Positions 24,280 through 34,179 of a stretch of 64,000 nt of DNA are shown piece after piece (within the stretch, counting starts at the first letter, position 1; each line of letters opens with the position of its first letter). The stretch lies in NCBI GenBank assembly GCA_963281155.1, contig CAUJLY010000002.1, forward strand, positions 5,890,001-5,954,000. Direction: 5' to 3'. The notes beneath the pieces are model-generated. The model had not been told where the DNA came from. It did not search any database and saw nothing but the letters and a program-made list of their open reading frames with translations. The stretch comes from Rhabditophanes sp. KR3021 (taxonomy: Eukaryota > Nematoda > Chromadorea > Rhabditida > Alloionematidae). A program made the position numbers and the translations under genes.

Positions 24280-25415
24280 ATGACAAGCCTAATGAACGAA
24301 GTGCCTTTCCGTAAAGTTGCTTTTCCTTCATCAACCAAAAATGACCCTTTACTGCTTGTTGAGTATACATCGGAGGAACCTACGATTGCTGTCAAACGCT
24401 CCAACATTCCTCAAAAGAAACCCTCAAACAAAAATGAAAACGAAATGGAAGCCTCTGCCGGCGACAAGCCAAAAGAGCCAAGTCCAAAACGAGTGGCAAC
24501 ACCTACAAACCTTGAAGTTGAATGTCTAGAAGAAAATGAAGTGCTAGATATAGAGGTGCTGCGAAATCTTTACGATGAAGGTCAGAAAAGCTATAGGGAA
24601 GCTTTGTCTGAAATAGGAAATACTCGCTTCTCATTCATTGTACCTGAACTCCCGCTGATAAAAAAAGGGAAGCAATTTGAAATGGTTGACTAGGAATGCA
24701 TGGCACAACTGTAAGATCTTGCTGAACATCATCTGTTGGAAGCCTCATTCCAAGATTGATGAACGAGTGGCATTTTGGCCGCAACTCTGTGATTATTACT
24801 TCTACAACAATGCCAACAATGATTTTGGGGATTTGAGTGAAAAACAATTGTCAAGGAAAAAGAGATTATTCTCATGGGGTACAGTCTTGGCGGTGTCGTC
24901 AGTATAAAGTTGGCTTCTGAGTTTCCTAATATAAAAGGGTTGATTTTGATTGCTACTCCTTCAACCATAAAATCAGTTCTTTCGACAACTTTTGTTTGTG
25001 GAGATAAAACCAAAGATCCTGATACAAATCAAAAAATCATCTGCAATACGGTGAGGAAGAAAGGTAGCAGTTTGGAAGAAGATGCAACTCACACGACCGG
25101 AGACAAAAAGTACCGAAGGTCCAAGACTAAGAAGAATATCCTCTCGATCAATCCTAAGCATGCCTTCAATGTGGCTACACTGATCCACGATGTAAATTGC
25201 CCAGTGTGGTTTTGTTATATTTTATAATAATTTTCATTTGTTATTTTTATTTTAGCGACCGCTTCATCCCAACAACCCACTTCTGGACAATATACAACAA
25301 CATGAATGAAAATACAAAGAAGAAAGTAAGCTACGCATTCCTAGAAGACGTAAACCACAACTACTTTGATACTTCCTCCCTTTTTATAAAGAACACAAGA
25401 CACAGTGAAGAATAA
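24280..25415 (+). CDS. Alpha/beta hydrolase (two one-base frame breaks)
   Basis: Serine hydrolase of the alpha/beta fold; substrate unknown. Exon 1 is 24280..25208 and exon 2 25256..25415. The nucleophile elbow is GYSLGG, followed by VVSIKLASEFPNIKGLILIA. The likely acid is the Asp of DRFIPTTHF and the likely His lies in LEDVNHNYF, so a canonical triad is present. Two single-base frame shifts occur in A runs, near 24660-24666 (one base too many: LIKK joins GSNLKWLTRN) and near 24839-24844 (one too few: LSEK joins TIVKEKEII). The net length is a multiple of three, 362 aa, and nothing else is damaged, so assembly errors are more likely than a pseudogene. The N-terminus is disordered, with an uncertain start. 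Confidence 0.65.
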
Positions 25416-25599
25416 ACGTCGTTGATGGTTTGGCTCTAATTAATTTTGTAAATTATTACTTTCTTTTCTATGACTACGTTTTTTACCTCACATATTTATT
25501 AATATAAATAAAGTGTTGTTAAATTATTATTCTTTAATGGATTGTTTTGATTACGAATATTTATTAATTCCACAATTATGTATTTACCACATTTAACAA

Positions 25600-27117
25600 T
25601 TATTTAATTTTCTTTTCCAATTGTTCTTCAATATTGAGGTTTGAGGCATGTCTTTTGTCACTAAGTTGAGTAGCAAACTGAATCCCAGCTTTTCTCGTCA
25701 TTCTTCCTGCAATTGACCTTGGCCCTAAGTCCCAAATTTGCATAGCAGCCAATCCAGTATGACCAACACTGTAGACAGCTTTATGAGCAGTCGTTGCGGC
25801 ATCTGAATAACTTATAGCTGCAAGAGAAAGAAGTTACTTACCTTGTCCATACTTGTGATTGACTGATTCCACAGTTTCATCTGCAATACTTCTGAACAAA
25901 ATCTTACTGGCATTTTCCAAAGACATCCAAACAGTCGAGAACTCCAGTGATTCCGCCACCAATAATATTGAACGTTCCGGAAGTTACGCGACTAGGTGAA
26001 TCGCCAGAAATAGTCTTTGCTACGCGACCACCAACTGCTACCCCCACATTCCCAATCGCATCAACTAAATCAAATTTTCATTTATAATTTAAAGTAAAAA
26101 CGTACGGAGTCCTCTGGTAGCTTTGGCTACAACTTTAGATCCCTTATGAATATAAAAAACAGAGTGCTTTACAAGTGGATTAATATTGGCAGGAACTTCG
26201 TTCGTATTCAAGGTAGATCTTCGTCTTCTCACCCCCTTTTTGAATAATGGAAGTTCCCTTGCCAGCAACGGTCAAAATGCCGTGCGCCACTTTATCACCG
26301 CCTCCGATCAAAAACAAAGCAATCTTTTCACTAAATCTTCTTTTTTCTGAGTCTGTCATTCCTCCGGTAGCATCTTTTTCATTTGTCTTGAACTCAGTTA
26401 AGGTTTTTAATAATTTGACAAAATCATCCTTGACTACTTTGTCAATGTCTTGTGGAATCATTATCCCTACACACATATTAGGATTCTCCGGAACAGGATT
26501 AGGAACCACAAACGTATTAAATTCATTCTCTAATACAGGTGTTTTCTTAGGAATTAAAGGATAAACCCAGGGTCCAACTTGAATAAAAGCCTCAGCCTTC
26601 ATTTCATCTTTTCCATCCTGGATTAAAACAGACTTTTTGAATTTCAAAATTTGCAATGATGTAGGATAAGTTGGAATAGTTGCTGATTCACCTTCAATAA
26701 CAAATAATTTAACGCCATCAGGTATAAAGAAAATTAGTTCTGCCTCGATGTCGTCTTTGATTTCGTTTTTGTTTCTTTCGAGCATGTTAATTGGCTCGGC
26801 TGTGGCTGGTTTGATGTTCATTTTGGTTATGACGTCTGGATCACTCTTTTGGGAGAGCTTGACCGAGATTTTGTCACTCATATCCTTTAATTTAGGGTAT
26901 AGGAAATGGTCTGTGGCTTCAACGATTTTGACCGTTTCCTCAAATATCTCTAAACCTCTTTTAAACATTATTTGAGCTAGATCCTGGAACACAGATTAAA
27001 TAAGATCACGAAGGCAGCTCTCCAACTTACATCTTCATTTTCCTCCTCATAGATGGCACCTTGTTCGTAATACGCGAACACCTCTGTTAATAAACTCTCG
27101 ATAATTTGACTATCCAT
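25600..27117 (-). CDS. SPART: Spartin-like (MIT plus senescence domain; two one-base frame breaks)
   Basis: Homologue of spartin (SPG20), a lipid-droplet and endosome-associated protein. Exons in coding order are 27031..27117, 26106..26983, 25842..26064 and 25600..25802, with GT-AG introns of 47, 41 and 39 nt. The MIT domain is in the first 80 residues (YYEQGAIYEEENEDDLAQIM ... EEVFEET-like EIFEETVKIV). The middle carries a spartin-specific beta region, and the C-terminal senescence domain ends with ADETVESVNHKYGQ and HKAVYSVGHTG. Single-base excess occurs in the CCCCC/TTTTT run at 26232-26241 and near 25939-25944. Removing one base at each gives an uninterrupted 462-aa protein. The pattern suggests sequence error rather than decay. 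Confidence 0.8.
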
Positions 27118-27445
27118 ATTACAACAAATCAAAAAGAATGAACCAGGGGAAGGTTTTCAAATAATAATAAAGGCAGGGTGGACGATTTAAATTTGGTGAA
27201 TAATCAATATCAAAATATTTACCCCATCTTGCCGACAACAATTATTTTGAAAGGGAGTAGACAGAGCAATAAAACGGAAGAGGCAGTTTGACGTATGAAT
27301 GCGTCACCAACAACAAAGCTCATAAACAGAAAATATGATAAAAAAATTTTTATTCGTATTAAAAAGACAATGTATTTATACCTATTTTAAAAGAGTCTCA
27401 AAAATTGATTCCACTCATTTGATTTTCCCAACAAAATAACTCCAT

Positions 27446-27625
27446 TTACTTATCTTCCTTAGGGTAACGTTGATTCCAGAGTGGGATATATTGACCGACA
27501 GTCTTCCATTCGCAGAAATAAATAGCCAAAAGGAATCCAGTTCCGCCGAGAGCTCCGTAGGTAGAGTAGTATTGTGGCTTGGTAAGAGCAGATTTGACGA
27601 AGCTCAAAGGTCTGATGTGCAACAT
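27446..27625 (-). CDS. UQCR11: UQCR11-like small subunit of cytochrome bc1 complex
   Basis: A 59-aa single-exon protein resembling the smallest nuclear subunit of mitochondrial complex III (subunit 10/11, 6.4 kDa). It begins MLHIRPLSFVKSALTKPQYY, then a single inner-membrane helix TYGALGGTGFLLAIYFCEW, then a short matrix or intermembrane tail VGQYIPLWNQRYPKEDK. The arrangement Y-x-x-G-A-x-G followed by W, P and N/F near the end matches UQCR11. The ATG sits four bases after a CATTTCAG acceptor, consistent with trans-splicing. Codon use is biased (many C-ending codons), as expected for a highly expressed gene. It is in the same orientation as spartin, 328 bases upstream of it. Confidence 0.8.
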   Translation of the reverse strand: MLHIRPLSFVKSALTKPQYYSTYGALGGTGFLLAIYFCEWKTVGQYIPLWNQRYPKEDK

Positions 27626-28270
27626 GATTCTGAAATGGAGAAAGAATTAGTTAGGTCCTTTAAATGATGATTAGTGACAATAATTTGATTTTAAAATTGA
27701 GCAAAATAAATAGGTTTGAGGGTGGCCTGGTTCCAATGGTTATCGGGGTAGGAACGTAGGAATGAATCCAATGCAAAATTGTTACATTGATTTTTGATGG
27801 TCAAATGAGTATAAAATAAAGGACATGCTAATGAAGCAAAAAACAATTAATCAAGTTAAAAAACAATTATTTAAGCAAAAAAGTACAAGCAAGGTGATAT
27901 TTAACCAATACACAGAGAATAAATGTTCACCGTAACATTGCAAAATATAATATTTAAACAATTAAATCCAAACAATCAGTTAAATATTTGATTATTCATT
28001 TAGCAGTAATTAATTAAGTTGACGTCATGAGAATAATGACTACTTTTGCTAAAATAGCCACTTACATAGTTGCCGAAACGATGATTTTAAATGAGGATAT
28101 AGATGTTCAGGGCATCTTAAAATTACAAGTAATTGAAAGTAAAATAAAAATTCAAGATTTATTAAAAGACTTTTTATTTTAAATAGACACAACAAAGAGA
28201 GCTTGATAATTGACAATAAATAAATAGATTTCCCATTATTGCAACAGTTCTTTTTTTGTTTCCTTTCTAT
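27626..28270. other. Intergenic, no gene seen
   Basis: This 645-base AT-rich gap lies between two minus-strand genes. There is no coding-like reading, repeat or RNA structure. Confidence 0.45.
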
Positions 28271-28665
28271 TTAACCCAAAAGATTCATGACTGTCAAATG
28301 CAAAACTACATGAGCAAAACAGAAATCGGCAAAAGCTCTTTCGGGTGAAATATTCTTGAAATCGCCCTCATTCTTTGGATTGACTTGTGAGCGGAGGGAA
28401 GCTAAAATCCATCCATTAATTAATTTAATTACCCAAAATCCAACTTACCGGCCAAAACAAACGAAGCAACCGTTGAAATAAATCCAGCCAAAAAAGAGTT
28501 AAAAGGAAATGATGTGAAAAGAACACAATAAACAAATTGAACAATTCCAGTAATTAGAATATAAAGCATGTAAGAATCTATGATCTTGAGCTTGCTTGGA
28601 GTATTTTGGGTGTAGTCAGTAACGACTTGGCAAAATATGTTTGAAACGCACTTGTTGTTGGACAT
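28271..28665 (-). CDS. DAD1: DAD1, oligosaccharyltransferase subunit
   Basis: Small multi-spanning subunit of the ER oligosaccharyltransferase needed for N-glycosylation. Ex­ons are 28449..28665 and 28271..28401 with a 47-nt intron, giving 115 aa (human 113). Motifs include VVTDYTQNTPSKLKIIDSYM, three hydrophobic helices, then SLRSQVNPKNEGDF and the near-invariant C-terminus ISPERAFADFCFAHVVLHLT ... MNLLG. It is complete. It is divergent from the RPP38-like gene with 168 bases between start codons. Confidence 0.97.
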
Positions 28666-28833
28666 TTTAGGTAGATTCTGGGAGAAGCTTGAGAATGGTG
28701 CTGTTGATGGTATTGGTGTTGTTTGGGTGCTTGTTGGAAGGAGTGCTTTGTTCCAAGGTGTGCGTTATAGGAGTTCGAATGGTTGAAATTTAGATTAATA
28801 ATTTTTGCTTGGTTACTGCTTGTAATTATTAGG
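28666..28833. promoter_or_regulatory. Short bidirectional promoter DAD1 / RPP38-like
   Basis: These 168 bases separate two divergent ATGs. A GTAATTATTAG acceptor ends one base before the plus-strand ATG, indicating a trans-splice site. Confidence 0.5.
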
Positions 28834-29462
28834 ATGGGCAAACTACGTAAGGTAGAAAAAAAGAGAATCGAGTTAAATTCTGCCATTGGGTTCAATTGGA
28901 ATATTGATGCTAATAATAGCGAGGTCTTCTTGGATGAACTCAGTGTATTTTTGGAGAAAAATGGGTTTAAAAAGGATGGTGGCAAAATTACAAAAGACAA
29001 GGTGCTGACCGAGAAAAAGGAAAAATTAAAGCCATACAACATCAGAGTAAGTAACAATCCATTCTAACTTCATTAACAATTTCCTTTCAGACTCCTATAG
29101 CAAACATCGGCTTAAAGAAAACGCTCAAACTATTGGAAGCAGGAAAACTGAAAGCTATGTTATTTGATGCAAAGTTAATTGAACATCAAGCCATTGCTTC
29201 TGTGTTTGGTATCAAATTTAAGCTAAATGAAGAAGGAGCTACGCCTGTGTATTGTGTACCTAATCTCTCGAGTTACTTGGCGAAAAAGTTGAATTATGGA
29301 AATGTTTCTGCTGTTGGGCTGTTGACTGATTGTATGGGAACCTTTGAAATAGAAAAACACTGTTTGAGAGCCGCTGAATCTATTGGGAAGCACCAAATAT
29401 CTACTACGACAGTTCTGCCTAAATCTAAGCCTAATAAAAAACAAAAGGGTAAAAAGAAATAA
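28834..29462 (+). CDS. L7Ae-family protein, RPP38-like
   Basis: RNA-binding protein with an L7Ae/L30e fold, most like the RPP38 subunit of RNase P/MRP. Exons are 28834..29046 and 29091..29462, in phase, giving 194 aa. A basic N-terminus is followed by the fold: IGLKKTLKLLEAGKLKAMLF (helix-strand), then QAIASVFGIKF, then PVYCVPNLSSYLAKKLNYGN and SAVGLLTDC, which is the L7Ae core order. The C-terminus is a lysine-rich tail (KPNKKQKGKKK) typical of nucleolar proteins. Assignment to RPP38 rather than another L7Ae member is moderate. Confidence 0.65.
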
Positions 29463-29515
29463 TCTTTATTTAATAATAATAAATTTTTTTTAATTGTAAT
29501 TTCTTTGTCTTTTTT

Positions 29516-29782
29516 CTATTGTTTTCTCTTAAAGTGAAATATTCCGATTAAAATCAAAATAATGAACAACATTGAAATTGTCAACATTGTTTGAGTTCCT
29601 CCGTAGTTAGTTATAGTATTTCCAGGTTGAGTATTGCGCTTGCTTTTCTTGCTTGTTCTACTTTTCATAGTGAAGTCTTTGGATTTGGAGAACGTAAATT
29701 CTTCATTATAACACCCGCTGACTTCTGAAGAGCTTGGGTGGCATTCGTAGAGATGAGCGTCAAAATCGTAAGGATCCTCCAT
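29516..29782 (-). CDS. Small C-tail-anchored membrane protein
   Basis: Not recognised. Single exon, 88 aa. The first 60 residues are polar with an acidic start (MEDPYDFDAHLYECHPSSSE) and a basic serine/lysine stretch (SRTSKKSKRN). Residues about 66-83 (MLTISMLFIILILIGIFHF) form one strong hydrophobic helix followed by KRKQ. There is no signal peptide, so it has the architecture of a tail-anchored protein of the ER or mitochondrial outer membrane. Its 3' end faces the 3' end of the RPP38-like gene at only 53 bases. Confidence 0.6.
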   Translation of the reverse strand: MEDPYDFDAHLYECHPSSSEVSGCYNEEFTFSKSKDFTMKSRTSKKSKRNTQPGNTITNYGGTQTMLTISMLFIILILIGIFHFKRKQ

Positions 29783-29923
29783 TAATTTAATTTATTTTCT
29801 TCAATTTATATTTGTCCAACATTTGAATTCTATATAATTCATATTTTCCCGTATTAGGATTACATCTCATGCCGCCTACAAATATCATCTTTCCAATTAT
29901 TTCTTTTGAAACGAACCATTTCT

Positions 29924-31084
29924 ATGGATTACATTTCCATTCTCAATCATCCTTGTAACAAAATGGGTAACCGTTCCTCTTCAAAATCAAAGGAAACAAT
30001 CGTCTCTCAAGTAAAGGACTTTGTCAACAACCAATTCCCCGGTGAGCGGAATTTAATTATCTATCAAGACCAACGGATGCCTAAAGCAAAAACCGGATAC
30101 AAGATAGTATGTACATTTCGTTTTCACACAACTGTTGGAGAAAATTATACAAGAATCAAAGCCAAAGAAGACGCTGCTTATGAAATGCTTAGTTTGTTAA
30201 AAGATACTTACACTCCCAAACCGGATTTCGCTGAATTTACAACCAAATTGAATGACATGGCAAAGATTATTTCCCTGAAAAAACCAGGAAAAGTAGAGTA
30301 TCTTTTTAAATACAAATCAGACAGTAATCAATCGTGGCATGAAGTAAAATGCAAATATTTGGGCTTTGTAGCAACTGGGATTTCATATAAAAAAGCCGAG
30401 ACTGAAGGAATGGCCGCAAAGAAGATGATAGAGTTAGTTGAGGAGTCGTATGATTGGCGTGAATGCTTTGAAATAAGTCAAATACTATTTGAGGAAATGG
30501 TTAAAGTTATTAGCTTGAAAAATCCAGGTGAGCCGGTATTTGCTTTTACTGCTTGCAAATATTACAAGAAAGATGGGTATGAATGTAAATGTAACTATTT
30601 GTCTTTTGAAAGTAAGAGTAATGCTATGACCAAAGAAGAAGCTGAATGTATTTGTATTATTAAAATGATGGCTTTGCTGAACAGTAAATTGAATTGGCGA
30701 AAAAACTACAATATTTACAAAGTTAGATTACAAGAAACAATTGATTTTGTTTCACAATTGTATCCTGGCGAATTAGAATACGACGTTTCTACAGAAGAAC
30801 GTGACAAACAATTGTGGTACACTGCTAAATGTAGATATTTGTCATATGAAACAACTGGGGTTGAACATCAACGTTGCGAAGCTGAGGGAATTGCTGCCAG
30901 AAAGATGATGGAGATTCTTCACATCCATGCAAACACTACAAATATCTCACATCAATCTTTTGATATTGAAGAAATCGAATCAGAAGCCGCGGAGTTTTAT
31001 TCAATTGTAAACTCAAAAGTTTGTCAAATTGAATGTGATAATGAAATTGAATTCGCACCTATGAATGTATATTCTTCCTATTAA
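29924..31084 (+). CDS. Protein with four tandem dsRBD-like repeats
   Basis: Single-exon 386-aa protein built from four divergent repeats of about 75-80 residues, at roughly 22-94, 98-174, 178-254 and 258-334. Each has a first helix, a PG(E/K) turn, a strand segment, a (K/T)C.(F/Y)L.(F/Y)-like strand (clear in repeats 2-4: CKYLGF, CNYLSF, CRYLSY) and a final helix of the type KAE.EG.AA.KM..L. The last helix (GISYKKAETEGMAAKKMIEL in repeat 2) matches the C-terminal helix of double-stranded RNA-binding domains. RNA binding is therefore likely but unproven; repeats 1 and 3 have lost some consensus positions. No catalytic domain is present. The tail (335-386) is acidic. I chose the ATG at 29924; the frame is open slightly upstream without another ATG. 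Confidence 0.7.
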   Translation: MDYISILNHPCNKMGNRSSSKSKETIVSQVKDFVNNQFPGERNLIIYQDQRMPKAKTGYKIVCTFRFHTTVGENYTRIKAKEDAAYEMLSLLKDTYTPKPDFAEFTTKLNDMAKIISLKKPGKVEYLFKYKSDSNQSWHEVKCKYLGFVATGISYKKAETEGMAAKKMIELVEESYDWRECFEISQILFEEMVKVISLKNPGEPVFAFTACKYYKKDGYECKCNYLSFESKSNAMTKEEAECICIIKMMALLNSKLNWRKNYNIYKVRLQETIDFVSQLYPGELEYDVSTEERDKQLWYTAKCRYLSYETTGVEHQRCEAEGIAARKMMEILHIHANTTNISHQSFDIEEIESEAAEFYSIVNSKVCQIECDNEIEFAPMNVYSSY

Positions 31085-31209
31085 TTATTTTTTATTATAA
31101 TAAATATTTTAATAACCGTTCTTTCTAAATATCATTAGTCTGGAAGAACTTTGCGTTGGGTCTATAAATTGATTCCTTTTGATGATTTAAAATTTGATGA
31201 AAAGTTGAC

Positions 31210-31218
31210 TATAAATAG
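31210..31218 (+). promoter_or_regulatory. TATA box
   Basis: TATAAATAG lies 55-63 bases before the ATG at 31273, a good position for a core promoter of the small membrane-protein gene. Confidence 0.5.
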
Positions 31219-31272
31219 TTTAATCTTGCTCATTCATTCACACAATTAACGCTAACTACGATTACGATTATT

Positions 31273-31614
31273 ATGAAGAATTTGGCCAATACTGTCGCTC
31301 ACACGTCTCAGCATCTCTACGGATATACTTATGATGAAGTAAAGGATGTAATGGTAAGATTCAATGTAAAATCAAAGTAATTAACAACATTTTAGGAAAA
31401 AATGCAAGACCAAAACAACCGCCGCATCATCATACTTGGTTTAATCTCCGGAGTCATTGCATTCTTCCTCATGCAATTGCTTGTTAGCATTCTTTCCTGT
31501 GTCTTTTTATGTGTGAGAAGAACTTGCCGCAGAAGAACAATCTTTAAGAATCAAGCCTCAGACAGACAGAAATTAGTAGCGGATTCATACGAAAAGCGTG
31601 CTTTTGAACTGTAA
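31273..31614 (+). CDS. Small single-pass membrane protein
   Basis: Not recognised. Exons are 31273..31353 and 31396..31614, in phase, giving 99 aa. The N-terminal 43 residues are soluble (MKNLANTVAHTSQHLYGYTY). A hydrophobic helix follows at about residues 40-65 (IIILGLISGVIAFFLMQLLV, SILSCVFLCV). A basic stop-transfer cluster RRTCRRRTIF and a charged tail ending in RAFEL come next. There is no cleavable signal peptide. The TATA box and short leader suggest regulated, tissue-specific expression. Confidence 0.65.
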
Positions 31615-31900
31615 AAGTGTAATGTTCTAAATTGACTTCATATGCAAAATCTTTTAAATAACTTTAAATATAACAAATAAATTTATAATTACCTGCCGTC
31701 TTTTTACGTCTAAATTTGTTTATCATTTAATATCTTTTTTCCCAATAACTTTGACTTTATCATCACATTCCATCTAGTTTAAATTTGCTGACGTTTCTCT
31801 CATTCCGACTCTACAACCAATCTTTGGAAAAGAGACACCGTGCATTTTCAAATTTGTTGCCATTTAATCAAATAGTCTCACTTACTTCGGTTAAATCAAA

Positions 31901-34036
31901 ATGAAAATACCGTTCAATTCTACTATTCTAGAGGATTCTGGGCTAGCTAATACACGAAATAATGGAGCTTACTTTAATGATGTTGTTGAAAGTACTTGCC
32001 TCGATGCGGACATTCATTTTTTGAATTTAAAAGGAGTTGAGAAGAATCGTTTACATTCTTTTGGCGGAATTACTTCTAATCTTAATCTAGGACATAAGCG
32101 AACTGAACAGGTAAATTAGTTTTGTAATTATGATGTAACCATTTTTTAGTTAAAGAAAAAGAGCTCCATTAGGGAAAGGATGATGCCTCAACTAGAAGAA
32201 AGTTTTGCTCAAACCATCAATTCATATGCGGTCAAAAGAAACACAAAAGCTTTATTTGAAGGGTACCAACGAGTAGTTAGGGAAAATAGTGAAATTTGTA
32301 ATGGAGCAATGTGGAATAAAGTCCTGCAATTTTTTTCAAAGTCTATTGTTCATGGATATACTTCTGTCAGGGAGTTCAGAATGTCTAAGGAATTTCATGA
32401 AGGTTCTGTTGTTGCGTCTTTAACTTTTTTGCAAAAGGAGTTTAAGGAACATATGGAATGTGTTGTTCAAAAGAATTTGAAGAGAGCTAAACGGGGTGGC
32501 AAGCCTGGAAATGAGTATTTGATTGAAGCTTATCTTAATGTCATTTCGGAGCCAATCAATGACAGTCAGGAATTGACAATCGGTTCACATTCAGGGTGGA
32601 AAGTTTTGTTCTGTGCCTTAAGAATGGGTGATTTCAAGCTGTTGGAAAGATTTTCCGCTAAAATCAGTTCTCCAGACCATTCAGAAGTAGCCCAATATCT
32701 TTCTACAATCACAACCAACCCCAAATTATCTGACGCTCAACTCAAAAAACTTGCCGCTGAATATGAAAAGGTTTGTGAGAAAGATACTGACCACCACAAG
32801 CGAGCAATTTACGGAGTTTTGATTGATGAAGAAGTAGAAGAAATAAACAATAGTTTGGAAAATTGGACCTGGTCAAAGATAATGACTCTTCACGTTAATC
32901 AGGAGAAAGGAATCGAAATGTTGCACAACTTCCAGAAAGTAGTCAAAGTTGATTTCGGTGAATCCTATTTTGTGGATGAAAGTGGAAATGTTTCCATGTA
33001 TTTCAGTCTTCTATGGTTGTCTGGGCAGTACGAAGCTGCAATCGATGCTCTGTATCGTGGAGGACATGTTATTGAAGCGGTTCATATCGCAATTCTATGC
33101 CATGAGAATGAAGTTCTACTGATATCGAAGAAATTGTCCGATGACTATTTAACTTCTGCCGATGAAGAAGGATGGCCTCATTTGTGCGGAATTAACTTCC
33201 CAAGATTGGTGATTTATTACTTGCAGAGGTTTTTTACTACAAACTCTATTTCTTATGTTGAATACAGTGGGATCCTTAAGAATTACTGCACACAAAGTGG
33301 TGAAAATTTGTTTGCTGCATGTATCAGCAAGCTTCTATGCAATGCTGATGATGAAAGAAACCGAATTTTAGGCTTCATTAATCAAAATGGGGAACAAAAG
33401 GATGGACTAATCAACAGGTACGCTCAACTGGATATCCCTGAAGTAATATCTCAGGTCGCTGGAGATCTAAATTACCAAGGAAAACGTATTCAGGCTGCGA
33501 AATTATACTCTCTAATCAAGGAAATGGACACAGCAGCAAAAGTATTAAATGAATTGCTGAGTTCCGTAATTGTGAACAAAAGCGAAGTCAGATCTGAAGC
33601 TTTGTGCTTCACTCATTGGTTCCTGGAGATTTGTATTCGCCAAGAACATGATAGTGTTGATGCCATTCGGATGGATACTTTGCAATTACTCTACAAATTG
33701 GGACTTTTCTTCGAATACGCCCAAGATGGACTAAACAAAGATGCTATCTATTACATGAATTCACTGAAATTTATTCCTGTCAATATAGCTCAGGTCCCAT
33801 CTCTATTAGAAATGGTAGGAACAATGGCAACTGAAGTCCGGATGATTCTGCCAGACATCTTGTTAGCTTATGTAACTTGCCTTGTTGAGCAGTGGAATTG
33901 CAAAAATGAAGACATTGAGCGCTTTTACATTCGTGACATGGGCCAGGCCATTATTCAATATGTTGGGAGAATTTCGCTCAAATTTCCAACTCATGTGCAT
34001 AACAAGCTTTTACAATTATTCGTTTGTTTGAAGTGA
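31901..34036 (+). CDS. NUP93: Nucleoporin NUP93
   Basis: Scaffold nucleoporin of the inner ring of the nuclear pore (NUP93/Nic96 family; worm npp-13). Exons are 31901..32110 and 32150..34036, in phase, giving 698 aa. The protein is all-helical. The conserved NUP93 core includes SMYFSLLWLSGQYEAAIDAL with RGGHVIEAVHIAI, INFPRLVIYYLQRFF, SGENLFAACISKLL, and the C-terminal block AAKLYSLIKEMDTAAKVLNE, LLYKLGLFFEYAQDGL and EVRMILPDILLAYVTCLVEQ. It is shorter than human NUP93 (819 aa) mainly at the N-terminus, where the coiled coil that binds NUP62 normally lies. Nothing is broken. Confidence 0.93.
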
Positions 34037-34179
34037 TTTTTAATTTGTGCTTTTTCCAATAAAATTTTATTGTCTTTTGATTTGTGATAAAAAATTTATT
34101 TTTACAATTTACATTGTCTAATTATAAAGGCAGCTAGTATATATTTAATAAGTTATAATACGATATGATATGTTGGTCA

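Noticed and set aside
24033..24407. 124-codon minus-strand frame
   Set aside because: It lies antisense to the open N-terminal part of the hydrolase, with no family resemblance.
25804..25841. A 24-nt intron in spartin ending at TTGCAG
   Set aside because: The acceptor TTATTCAG further on gives a 39-nt intron, keeps the frame and restores the family residues.
28578..29057. Long minus-strand open frame over the RPP38-like gene
   Set aside because: It is the antisense shadow of the plus-strand coding exon and overlaps the DAD1 start.
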